Positions 24,007 through 35,610 of a stretch of 64,000 nt of DNA are shown piece by piece. This DNA is from Rotaria sp. Silwood1. Its lineage: Eukaryota; Rotifera; Eurotatoria; Philodinida; Philodinidae. The stretch is taken from assembly GCA_905250075.1 (NCBI GenBank), contig CAJNOP010000076.1, positions 576,104-640,103 of the forward strand. The letters run 5' to 3'. The position numbers were made by a program, and so were the translations under genes. The first letter of the stretch is position 1. Every line of letters starts with the position of its first letter. The notes beneath the pieces are model-generated. The model ran no database searches. It saw only the letters and a program-made list of their open reading frames with translations, and had not been told where the DNA came from.

Positions 24007-27000
24007 CTTCAAAAAAATAAATTAACTGTCAATATTAATATTGTTTGTACGCCTCATTGAGCAGAGTAATGGAAGAGGAATAATTGCATATAAATTGCCG
24101 TATATGAAAACGTATCAAATGCAAATCAGGTGCACCAAAAAGAAATCACTTTTTTTCCGAGGAGAAAGTGTTCTATTTTAATTGAGATTTATCTGTTTTA
24201 TATCATTCTATTTCAATATGTTATCATTGCACGAGCTAGAGCAATAAATCATGCATAGTTTAGATAAAAGAACGAAGTAACGTCATTTCACTAATTCAAT
24301 ATAGAATTTCCCTGAGGATTCAAATACATATTATCGATAATAACGGTAACAAAAGAAACGAAAAAAAAGCCCGATACAAAGAGTACACAATAAGCAATAA
24401 AAAAAAAACGAAGACTTGGTTACATAAACACATTCTTCATTCAACAAATAAAAATGTAGTAACAATGATTAAATCTACATGACTCATAGTATTAATATTT
24501 TTTGTATGTAAATGATGATTGAATTAATACAAAAAAAATTTATTTATCAAATGCTAAAAAGATTTTTTTTTTTTTTTGTATATCAATAAACATACCTAAA
24601 GGATTTAATACGATGAAGAAACAAATGAAATAATAATAATGTAGGAGAATGCAACAGGAACAAAACAACGTGAAAAGAAATAGGAAAAAATGACTAGCTT
24701 ACAAATACGACAGCCAACCTCATTCACCTACTTATACGTACTTTTTACTCTTCTTCGATTTGTGTTTCTTGTGTAGGAAAAAAGAAAAGAAAAAAAAAAA
24801 AGAAAAAATGAATCATGATCACATATGCACCATTCACACTTATTAAACATAGATGGTAGTAGTTCACTTTTTTTTATCGTACAAAAACTTACCTGTATTA
24901 TAACAATAAAGACTAGCAAAAGTAACCGAGTAAAAGAGAGTATATAGTCGTGTGTAACATAGGCTGACTGTCTAATAATAAATATTAATTATTGCTTCAA
25001 TGTCTCTACCTGTACCTTTGAAGGTTATCTTGATAATAATAAACATCAATATTTACACGATTGCTGTAAGCTTTTATTATCCTTTAGACGTAAACAATAA
25101 TTTGTTTGGCTAAAAATTAAATTTTTCCAAGGCGTCTCAATTTAGACTCAAGAAATTGTTGCCATTATTAGTGATATGAAACGGCGAGATACGCTAGAAC
25201 TAAATATAGTAGTACGCTATTTAAGATCGCATTGCCGATAGTCTGAATATTTGTCATGGGAATATTTTTTTTATTCAGCATGCATTTCATATTATTATGA
25301 AAATAATCATCAAATAAACGATATTTTTTTTTATCAATTTACCATTTGCAATTGTAGCTTTGTTCTTTTGCAGTCTTTCTTTAATCTATATTGATCAAAT
25401 ATATTGAATACATATTTTTATTGCTAACTTAGTACAAATTAAATAGAATTTCTAAATTAACAGAATAATTATATGAATAGACCTTGAGATAAACCAAAAC
25501 AAAAAAAGGAATGATTGTATAATCAAACGATCATTTAATGTAAATAATTGCTGAGAATAATACATATCTATAACCAATTGATTGATACTGTTTACATATT
25601 AGATGATAGTACAATATAAGGATGTCGTATTAGAATTAGCATTAGCATTTATGAATACTAATGTTTTGATATTAAAACTAACCTTATTAGTTTGATATTA
25701 TTTGCATTCGAATTAAATAATGCCCAGTTGTTAGCATTAAATTAGCATTATTTTAAGTTCTAATATATAGATTATCGATGACTAAATCTCGGATACTTTA
25801 AGGTCAGAAGTTCTCAGAATGAACCAGTTTGTTTTCTATGATAGGAAACTTTCAAACATAAATTTTCAGATATTTGAGTCATAGACAGCATATGTATTAA
25901 AATTTTAAAAAAATGTTAATTTTAATGCTAACAGATTATCATTAATTAATTCTAATGCAAATAATAGCAAAGAATCCAGGTTGGTTTTAATACTAATACC
26001 TAAAGCATTAACATGGTTCTTATACTAATGCTAATCTCACGCTTCTCATACAATATTAAAATTATTGTTTCGATAACAAGTGCTTGTATGATGAATATTT
26101 GCCCTTTTTTTTATGTCTGATTAGCTCATAATTGATTGTGATGAATACAATAGTAAAAAAAAAAAAAGAATTTGACTTCGTAAAGTTTGAATAAAATCTT
26201 ATGAATTTGTTCAATATATCTCACAAGTGAGAAATTGTATGTAATTTAGAAATATTCAAATAATAAAATATCATATTTTCGAAAAATTTGCTGATTAAAA
26301 ATACATTTATAGCGTTTCAAAGTGTAATGTCATTTTAAGTTTTCTTTTCGTGAGGTGATATAACAATTTTAGATTGTTGTTGAATTATTGTCAAATTCAT
26401 TTGGCTTCTTCAAGTAGAAAAATCAAATTTGATGTTTATAAAACATTCTATAGTAAACTTAGCTTCAGATTACAATATATAACAGGTTTCTTTTATATTT
26501 TACTTGTTTTTCATCTTTTATTACAATAAATAAAAGTATGAAAATAACTTATATGAACATGATCAAATAAAAATTAAGGAAAAACAAGCGAAATAAATAA
26601 GCCATATAAAACATGAAATCGGTTTCTAAAAAAAAACTCAATTACTGAAATATGATCAGATAGTTAATAAAAAAAAATATAATTAATCATATATTATTTC
26701 ATTGAATCTTTACATCAAATTTTATAAACGGATTTCTTATCGTGTTTCATTAAAAAAAACAAACGAACATCTCACAAAATTTACTTCCGTTAAAATAGAA
26801 TTATACTAATCCATACAGACTAAGACTCATATCAATATAATAATGTTTTATTTCTATAGATCTACGCAATTATGCGTCTAAAATAGACACCATAATATTT
26901 ATGTTTACACAGAAGTTTGTAATTGTCTTTTTAATTATAGACCATCTTAAGTGTATATCAAGATCTTGACAATTGATGAAACAGACACAATAATGAAAGG

Positions 27001-28320
27001 ACAATATTTATTTACGAATGATGCAGAATATAGATTTAGTTTTATATCTATTTAAAGTTTTATGAATAAAAAATTAGAGATGTAATAATGCTATTGAAAA
27101 GAAAATTTATCAATTGTATTAATGACAACGATTATTTATATACGTATTGAACGAAATGGTTTTGTCCTTGTCAAAGTAAAACGAATTTTGCCAGCACAAT
27201 GTGCTTTTTTTAATTTATCCTTCTTTCTTTTTTGTATAAATGATTATTTCTTGTCCTATTTCAAATGCATTCGCTTGCAGCAAATGATGACATTGAATTG
27301 AAGTTTTCTTTTACTAATAAAGAAACAAAATAAGAATAAGCCATTGTTAGTGTTAGTTTTTTTTTTTTGGTTCACTTTCTTTCTTTCTAATATTTAATCA
27401 ATGTTTTCACACTTATATTATATGCAGTCGTCGCCATTGTCGTTTGCTCTTTTTTTATGTGTATGTGTATGTTTTATTCAAAATTTTTTTTTTCTAAAAA
27501 GAATAACAGTAATGGCAACAACGAACGCAAACTCACACAATTCTTTCTTATTCTTCATCACCATCATCATCTCATAGTGTTTAAGTGACGTTTGCTACTG
27601 GCATCGTCCGTTACAAAAAAAAAAAATTGAGACGAGCATCGAAGCAGAAGAATAAGAAATCAGAATAATGTCAAAAAAGTCTTGTTTGTCTGATGCTGTA
27701 CGTTCAAAAGTAAACTTCAATCATTCAAAATTTTCTTTACTATTTTTTTGTCATGTTTATATATATACGTGCATATGTGACTTGCTTGTCATATATAAAC
27801 TTTATCATAAAAAGCAAATATTATAGACAGATTAGAATGTATATATGTATGTTTTCTTTAAAAGACTTTCAAACGACTGATAATGATTTAAAATGCAAAT
27901 ACGAAATATGTTTTGTTCGTTTTTTTACACCTTCGAGCACCTATAGAAAACGAGAGAGAAAAAAAATGAGAAGAATAGAGTAAGAAAAAAGAAATCGATT
28001 TGTTACTATAACTCTTACTTCTCACTCTTTTTTTCGCTTTCTCATTCCCTTTTCTTTTTTTTTTTTTTTTGCACATATCAAAATTGTCGTTACATGTTTT
28101 CGTTTAGACAAACATATATAGTAGATGAAGAATAGCCAAGTGTAAATGAAAAGATGATGCCATTTTTGTTGTAACGGCAAGAAAAAAAAAAGAAAAGGAG
28201 AAGTTTTGACATCGCTATACAATTTATTTCCATAAGTACATATAACTAATACCTATTTTTAAAAATTATATTATGTCAAAAGTTCTATATTTTCATTAAA
28301 TTAGAGAATGTAAATTCGCC
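24007..28320. other. 4.3 kb gene-poor intergenic region
   Basis: It separates two divergent genes (Rabin8 on minus, the Ser/Thr-rich gene on plus) and so holds both promoters and upstream UTR exons. AT content is very high with poly-A/T runs. Apart from the inverted-repeat element at 25605-26068 I see no structure. No open frame has coding-like composition; those near 24.8 and 27.8-28.2 kb are driven by poly-K/poly-F runs. Confidence 0.6.
25605..26068. mobile_element. Fold-back (MITE-like) element, family E
   Basis: The left arm (25610-25760) contains 'acaatataaggatgtc', 'ttagcattagcattta' and 'attatttgcattcgaattaa'. The right arm, reverse-complemented, reads 'acaatattgtatgagaag', 'gattagcattagtataag' and 'attatttgcattagaattaa'. 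The arms are about 150 bp each over a 460 bp element with no coding capacity. The exact ends and any target-site duplication are not resolved. Confidence 0.75.
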
Positions 28321-29856
28321 ATGTCCAAAGAACAGTATATGACAAATTCGCAGAGCGAATCAAATGCAAACACATCTGAAGAATTACTGTCTAATACTTT
28401 ACCTGCTCGTATAGGTCCTTATCGCTCTTTATCAGCTAAACGACCGCGTGATCCATCCCATCGTAAAAGTGTTTCATTTAATGATGTTCCTATTGTACAT
28501 GAAGTTCCATTGCATGATACAATGCGTAATTCTAACTGTGATACATATCGTTCATGGGCATATACAGATGCAACAACACCTACATCTGTTATCCCATCAT
28601 TTTATTCATCACAAGTAATTTTACCATTTAATTCAACCAGTGCTGCCGCTCAAAAAATTCATGCCAATCGTTTAAGTAGTACTTTATATTCAACACCACC
28701 GACAACTAGTACAACAAATCGAATACCCGATTGGGCTATACGAGGTAAAACATCAAAATCTACATCGAATTCCGAAGAAATAAATACAACGAATGAAAAT
28801 CATTCTACCGGAAATCCACCAGTGATTATTGTCCATATACCTGATGAAAGGACAATTAAAGATACATCAGTTAAAACAAATACTCAATCAACATTGAATA
28901 ATCTATATAATACTCATTCTCAAACATCATCAACACCAATACCTTCCTCATCACACAATCTTGAAAATGGAGAAGAAAAAAAATATCCATATCGTTCTGC
29001 AATGGTACCAGATACAGATCATTATCGTAGTATTCCATTTAATTATGGACCATTGTCGGATTCTACAGCCACGTATACATCAATGTTATCGACAAATCTA
29101 ATTCAATCAAATCATTCTTCCACTGAACAACCTATAACTGGACATTCACGTACAGCACGTGCTCGTTCAGCTACTTTGCCAGGAACAGCCAATCATTCAC
29201 CAACACGTGCTAATGATACTATTTCAATTACACCATTTCGTGCAACAACAGCAAATCTTTTATCTAATGGTTCAAATTCATCAACGAGGGCAGTTCTACG
29301 ACCAACAACAATTGCTTTTCAATGTTCACAACCAGCAAATACAACAATGAATACAATCAATGGTTCATCAACAGTTAATACGACATCGACTACTAATAAT
29401 ACAAATCAATCATCGACAACAATCACAAATACAACTAAACCACCCATTGTACCATCCCGTTTTGGTACATCAGCAGCAGCTGCAGCTGCTGCTCATTCTC
29501 GTTTTGTTATACCTACAAATCGAACACTGTCAACATCTTCATTAAATCCATCAACAATTAAATATACTTTTGCTCATCCAACAATGGATTCAACATTGAC
29601 AAATACATTAACAACACAAGCAACAATGCCAAAACCTCCACCAACTTCTTATTCTCGTTCACGTTCAGCACATGTTTTAAGTACAAGACGTTCAACTGCT
29701 TCACCTGTTGTTATGCTCGATGGTCAATCTAATGGTGGAACAACAACTAACCCTACTACCAATTTATATGCAACAGCAAAACGCAATCCAAATGTGAGAC
29801 AAACCTATGGTTCTTATTATATGCATCGTGTTCTTTTACCCACGACCATCCATTAG
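28321..29856 (+). CDS. Ser/Thr/Asn-rich protein of unknown function with RVxF-like motif
   Basis: A single uninterrupted exon of 511 codons, unusual here where most genes are split. Start ATG at 28321; the frame opens MSKEQYMTNSQSESNANTSE. I do not recognise the family. Residues 44-60 read SHRKSVSFNDVPIVHEV, which contains a KSVSF match to the protein phosphatase 1 docking consensus ([RK]-x0-1-[VI]-x-F), followed by a short conserved-looking acidic/aliphatic strand. The rest is low-complexity: Thr/Ser/Asn-rich tracts, an eight-residue Ala run near residue 386, and Arg-Ser pairs (YSRSRSAHVLSTRRSTASP). No transmembrane segment or signal peptide. It ends MHRVLLPTTIH. Likely an intrinsically disordered scaffold or regulatory protein; function unknown. 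Confidence 0.75.
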   Translation: MSKEQYMTNSQSESNANTSEELLSNTLPARIGPYRSLSAKRPRDPSHRKSVSFNDVPIVHEVPLHDTMRNSNCDTYRSWAYTDATTPTSVIPSFYSSQVILPFNSTSAAAQKIHANRLSSTLYSTPPTTSTTNRIPDWAIRGKTSKSTSNSEEINTTNENHSTGNPPVIIVHIPDERTIKDTSVKTNTQSTLNNLYNTHSQTSSTPIPSSSHNLENGEEKKYPYRSAMVPDTDHYRSIPFNYGPLSDSTATYTSMLSTNLIQSNHSSTEQPITGHSRTARARSATLPGTANHSPTRANDTISITPFRATTANLLSNGSNSSTRAVLRPTTIAFQCSQPANTTMNTINGSSTVNTTSTTNNTNQSSTTITNTTKPPIVPSRFGTSAAAAAAAHSRFVIPTNRTLSTSSLNPSTIKYTFAHPTMDSTLTNTLTTQATMPKPPPTSYSRSRSAHVLSTRRSTASPVVMLDGQSNGGTTTNPTTNLYATAKRNPNVRQTYGSYYMHRVLLPTTIH

Positions 29857-30869
29857 AAAAAAAAAAGAAGATTGTAAATTTGTCGTTTTTTTTTCTCTTC
29901 TTCTTAAGTAAAGAAAAATAGAGTCTTTCTCGCTTTCAATTGTGATAATTGATTTTTATAGCCTTTTAAAACCTCAATCATCATGATGATAATACAATCA
30001 CCTTGCTCGTTGATATATATATATAGATGTGTATTTGCACAAGTATCTCTTTTTTTCCTATTTGATGAGAATGATGAATGTGTGCATGTATGTGTGTGTG
30101 TTGTATTCGATGAGACTCTATTACGTGCAATGATCGTACACAACTAATTTACTTGGTAAGTCGTCTTTCATCTCGAGTGTGAGGCAAACAGGTGACTCTT
30201 TTAAGCCTCTTCTTTTTTCCTTTTTTCTTCTTCTTCTCCCCATTATTTGTTGACTGAAGGCTTGGTATGACGAGGTCGATCTTTGAACAAACATCATATA
30301 AAACGATACTGGTTAGAAAGAATTTAACCAACGCTAATTTGAGTCTTGATGAAGGTGAAATAGAGACAGGGGAGAGAGAGAAGAGAAAGAAAATGAAAGA
30401 TATATATATATGAAGAAAAAAAAGAATGACATGATCATTTCAATTCACAACCGATATGACAATAGTACAAAGTACGTATTCTATCTTTCTCTCACATTTA
30501 ATTGTGTGAACAACATAATATTTATCATTGATTTCTTTCATTTAATCGATAAAGTTAGATAGCACTACTGATGTTTTATATTCCATATGACAACGGTTCT
30601 CATCGTTACTTTCTCATATACAACCGAAAAATTACTTATGATTGTTGGCTTAAGATATCATTCTCTCATTTCGTAATCTCTCACCATCACTGTTGGCTTA
30701 AAGATAGGCAACCGTATGTGTGTGTGCATATGCTATTCATTTTCTTTTTGATGAGTATATAAAAAGGGTAATATTTTTTTTTCTTTTTCACAAAAACTAT
30801 TTTCATTGACATATTTCTATTTTGCTTCTTGAATGAACTTGCGTTTGATGGTGCGAGTTAGGACGGACA
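29857..30869. other. Intergenic region, about 1 kb
   Basis: Between two plus-strand genes. It contains an AT dinucleotide run near 30014-30025, a TG run near 30090-30102 and purine-rich 'gagagagag' near 30372. No coding exon is supported. Confidence 0.55.
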
Positions 30870-32613
30870 ATGACAGTGAATATGAAATTCTTTGTTCGTC
30901 TGGCTCGTATTATTGGTGCAAAGTCTAAAACGACGTTGAAATGTTTATTTAATAGGTATGGTAGCAACAGGTAAACAAAAGAAAGAAATTTCATTTTAAG
31001 AAAAAAAATGAATAGCATTTGAAGTTCGTTTTGTTTTTTTTGTTGTTTGTTATGTTTGTATTGTAGAAGTGTACGAAAGTAAAAGCGAAATAAAACTATG
31101 TTGATATTATTATTTCATTTAGTTTTTTCAGTTCAGAAATAAGAAGTAAAAACAACAAACGCGTGATGAATAATATTCATACAGCAAAAAAACCAACGGT
31201 TAGTTCATCATTTTATGATAGTTACACAACAAAACCAGTCAAATGGTAACATGAAAATGGTTTTTTGCTTTTTTAATGTTTCATACAAATAAAATTTGAT
31301 AATTATAGGTATGAAATAGTTGATGCTTATCGACAATATAATGAAACATATCTTCCAATACGTTTGGAAAATTTTCCAAAAGATTTATGGGATAATTTTA
31401 AAAAGTTTTTTAAATCAAATGCTGCAACTGAAGAAGTCGATGATGATAATCCGTAAGAAATTTATGCAATATAAGGTGGTAGGAAAAAGTTTAACAAAAA
31501 CGTATTGCCAATTTTTTTTTCTTCTATAATGTTTAGCAATTGACTTAAATCCAGATAGTAATTTTAATAACCCATGGAGATTTCTTTTACTAAGAATTCA
31601 TACATGAACTGTATTGGCAAGGTTTCTATAAACCGGGCATGGTAGTTTTTAGATCCCAGGAGGCTTTGTTGCAGCTATTTTCTAACGATGCTATTTTAAA
31701 GAGAAATAAATGAAGCATCGTCACGTTTTTTACGACTTTTCCTTGAAAACTTAAAAATGTCACAAAAATATTAAAAATATGAAAGTAATAAACAAAATTG
31801 ACTAAAAAAATGCCTTCTTTCAATTTTTGTGGTACTTTCAACCGTTTAAGGTAAAATCTCAGAAAATGTAGCCACCGTTCATTGGGTGATCTTGAAAATA
31901 CCAGTGTTAAAAAATAGACTTTTACGAACTGAAAACTATCGTGTCGGATGTTTTAGAAATCTTGCCATCATATTTCATCTATGAAATCTTGAAAAAAGAA
32001 AACTTCATTATCTATAGAAATTACTATCTGAATTCGAGATAATTGCTTAACATTATAGAAACAAGAACCAAAAATACGTTTTTTTTAATCTTTTTTCTTT
32101 GCTACTACTTTATTTTTATTCGTTATATATATATATATATCTTTTTTCTTTTAGTGTTGTTGAGGTTGAACGAACACGTGCTGATGGTAATATAATTAAA
32201 GTAACAGAATATAATTTATCTCAAGATAAATTTGATCCACGTATATCGGATGCTGTAAGAACACATTCAGAAAAAGTTGAACGTTTTGATAAACATTCAC
32301 GACATCAATTGAGAGGAGAGAATAGTGTTCGTTCACCTCCATCACCTGTTGTTCGTGAACGGTAAATAATTAATTAACTAATATTTTTGATTGAATAATG
32401 ATGCTTTTTTTTATCTCTGACCTCAGTCGTCGTCATCGCCATAAAGCTCAAGTTTCACCAACTTTTGATGATTGTCCTGAATGTAGAGCTTTAGCTGCTC
32501 AAGGCTATCCAACTATGTGTGATTGTAATGAATGTCGAGCTAAACGAGCAGCATATCCAAATCGAGTTCCTTATTGTGATTGTCCTGAATGCCGTAATAC
32601 AAAACGAAGTTAA
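30870..32613 (+). CDS. Unknown 245-residue protein with three C-terminal Cys knuckles
   Basis: Exons 30870-30955, 31132-31245, 31309-31452, 32155-32361 and 32427-32613 all join at the same phase and total 738 nt, which supports the model including the short first exon. The first exon is basic and mildly hydrophobic (MKFFVRLARIIG). The middle contains KWYEIVDAYRQYNETYLPIR and LENFPKDLWDNFKKFF, which look like a small folded module. The tail has three related knuckles: FDDCPECRALAAQG, MCDCNECRAKRAA and YCDCPECRNTKRS, i.e. C-x2-C, C-x-C-x2-C and C-x-C-x2-C, suggestive of metal binding. I know no family with this arrangement. The largest intron (31453-32154) is occupied by a family B TIR element. 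Function not assigned. Confidence 0.75.
31471..32092. mobile_element. Non-autonomous TIR element (family B, short copy)
   Basis: The left end has 'acgtattgcc', then 'tataatgtttagcaattgac' and 'agatagtaattttaataac'. The right end reverse-complements to 'acgtatttttggttcttg', 'tataatgttaagcaattatc' and 'agatagtaatttctatagat'. The terminal inverted repeats are thus about 75 bp. It shares its left 350 bp and terminus with 10722-11825. It is inside intron 31453-32154 and has no transposase. Confidence 0.75.
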
Positions 32614-35610
32614 TATTCTTATTATTTGTGCATATTTGAAATGATAAAAGATCAAAAAAAAGAAGAAAAACCACAAAAACTAATGCCGGTGTATCATTAT
32701 TATTTTTTTCTTCTTTCTAATAAAATAAACTGTCACATGTAAAAATATGATTCAATGTAATAAAAAACTTCACTTAATGTTTTAACTAATGAAAGATTAT
32801 TTATTCACAGAAAACATGTCTCTATCCTAGATTAGAAAGTGACAATAAACAATATTTGACAAATCACATTGATATATAATTGACATTTGGTAACAAAAAC
32901 CAGATGCACACATGTAGAGAGCATGAAAAATTGTTGAACATTTTTTTTTACTAATCAATTATCTAAAAACGTCATAGGTCAAAACACTTTTAAAAAATAA
33001 CGTACTAAATGTTTTATTTTGAATTTCCGATGTCAATATTATTATGCCAAGAGGTCGCAGAGAAAATATAATAATCGAAAAATAAATTATAAAAAGCTGT
33101 CGGATATAATGATTTATTTGATAAGATTATTAATTTCTTACATGGTTTTTTTTTCTGCACTCTAAGAAAAAAAACAAGAGGAGTAAATATTGAGGAAATG
33201 CTCCTTTTAATAATGGACTTTTCTCACGATGTTTATATGTGTTTTCTGTATAATTATCTTTGTATTAACAGAGAATTATCATTTGTTATTTGACTAAACG
33301 TAAGGCGATTTTTATGATTCAACGATAAAAAAAGAAATTAAATAAATATTGAGATCGTGTGAATTGTGGATCGCATAGACATGTCGATCAGTATTGTATT
33401 GTTGTTTTTTATTCAGTATTTATGCTGATTTTCTTTGTGCAATCTATTTTCTTTTTCGTGTATTTGAAACAAATCTGTAACAAATATATGTGATTGTCTT
33501 TTTTCTTTTTCCTTCTCTGCACTCTTTTTCCCTAAATAACAAACGCATAAGATGCTTATGAGAGTCCTTAGAAAAAAAAAATATCCTTTTTTCTTTTTTC
33601 CCCGTTTTATTCTTTCGGTCTTTTATCTTGATCTTTTGTCATTAAGCAGTTTTTTTTCGAGCTGACACATGCATATTAAATATAGTGGAAATTGACAGAT
33701 TGTCATTCGTGTAACACACGTTTTCTGTTGTCGATTGATTGCTTATCGATAAATGTGAAAGGCAAACAGTTAATGTTGATATATAAATATCTCAACATAA
33801 TTTTATTGTTTCTTAGACTTTCTCATTTGTCTGTCTTATATTATCCGTTTCGATTTATTTGATATTCACCAGGAAATATTTTTCTATGAAGATGATGAAA
33901 CGAGATGAGATAATCTGTCTTTGGCTAGATTATCCGTCTTTTTCTATTCTTTTTTTTTTTTTTCTTCTTATCTGTTTCATTTAAATGATAAATGCGCAGA
34001 CAAACTTATTCTAACTGAAAGTTTGAGAACTTAATCGTTCAATACATTCTTTTTTTCAACTACATACACAAATAAATAAGTAGACCATACAATACGATTT
34101 TTTTTTACAAATATGTGTTGCACGAATGACGAGGTAAGTAATCGTAAACAAACTATTGTTGGTTGTTAACTATTCAGTGAACGTAGTCATATAAGACTTA
34201 TTAGTATTCATTGCATACAAAAGAAAAGTGTAAAAATATTTTTTCGTTATGTTAAACAAGAATAAGAAATTGGCTTGACTATATTCAATCCATTTGATTT
34301 GTCACTACAATGAAGGACTTCATTAGAAAATATATCAAAGGAATATAGTATATTTTTTGACCTTTTTTCTTAACTCCTAGGAACTAGACGATAAAAGTAT
34401 GATACAACATAACCTTATTTTTAAAAGATATAAAGAGAACCTAAATTATTATTTGTCTATTACAGACTATTTTCAAGCTTGTCATCAGCCTTGGAGGAAA
34501 AAAATAGCGATAGATGTAAATAGTTCATTTAATATGCTAACATTTCCTTTAATGATGTTTCTTTAATAAACCTGCAGGTGCCCTTGTTTTACTTTACTTG
34601 TATGTAGACGTGTTTTTCTCTACTAAATATTCTTACCAGATTAAATATTTGTAAGGTTCTAGGATCTGTTAAGTGGAGCATGATGTTTTTCTGTATTACT
34701 TTTATTTAGTTAGGTCGAGTTCGTCTAGTGCTACGGGAAATCGTTTATTAAAATGTCATAACAACACTGTCTACAATGAATTTTACAAAATAAAAACTGT
34801 TAGAATCAATAAGAAGGATTGAACATTTTTTTAATGAAGAAAATTTGCTTAATTCTTCAATAAACTTCGCATATTCTGAATACTTCTCTTGTCTGAGAAC
34901 TTCAAAAAAGAAAAAGGTAATTTCAAGATGCAAAACACAAAAACAAAAGGAAGAATATGATTTAAATCATATTTTTCGATTTAGTTTTCCATGTTGAGCA
35001 TCAAATAACTCATATGAACTTCGAGGACAAAAGAATCATTTACCATAAACTACGCATATGGAATTAATAAACAAATTTTCTGCATTAAAAATACGTATAA
35101 AATCCTTCCTGTTAATTTTTGTAGGATTCTTTTCAATAAAAAAGTAATTTCCCTAAAAAGTTTTTATTATATTTCAATAAACAATTTCCTGTAGAGCTTA
35201 ACATACTCCTTCTTACATTGTTAAAGGATGATAGAAAAAAGAAAACTGTCACACTAGATTCTTTTAATTAGTGACACCTTGAATATAAATAAAGAAAAAA
35301 AAGTTCATCGCATTATCATTAATTGTTTTTCTTTTTATAAATTTTCCACTGATCTTTTTCATGACTGCAGTTGTCGTAGACAATTTTTTTTCTAATGATG
35401 TTATAATGTTATCATAGTTTGTCACATCTGACAAAAGAAAAAAAACTCCTACAATTTAGAACTAAGATTAAATGATGCATTATTTTTTTGATCTTTAAGT
35501 TATTTAACATATTAAATTTAATTAAGGATTGTACCAAGATTCGTTCCCTGAAGTCATTAATTATATTTTGTTTTTTTGTCTATTAATAGATCGATCCAGA
35601 TTTTTTTATA
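32614..35610. other. 3 kb intergenic region
   Basis: AT-rich with many poly-A/T runs and no coding-like open frame. A polyadenylation signal (AATAAA) follows the upstream gene near 32720. The acceptor-like 'tctattaatag' just before 35591 suggests that the downstream receptor gene has a spliced or trans-spliced 5' leader. Confidence 0.55.

Noticed and set aside
27888-28222. Lysine- and phenylalanine-rich minus-strand frames
   Set aside because: Products of poly-A/T tracts with no coding-like composition.
29159-29545. Gln/His/Leu-rich frames within the Ser/Thr-rich gene
   Set aside because: Shifted-frame shadows of the CAA/ACA-rich 511-codon reading frame.
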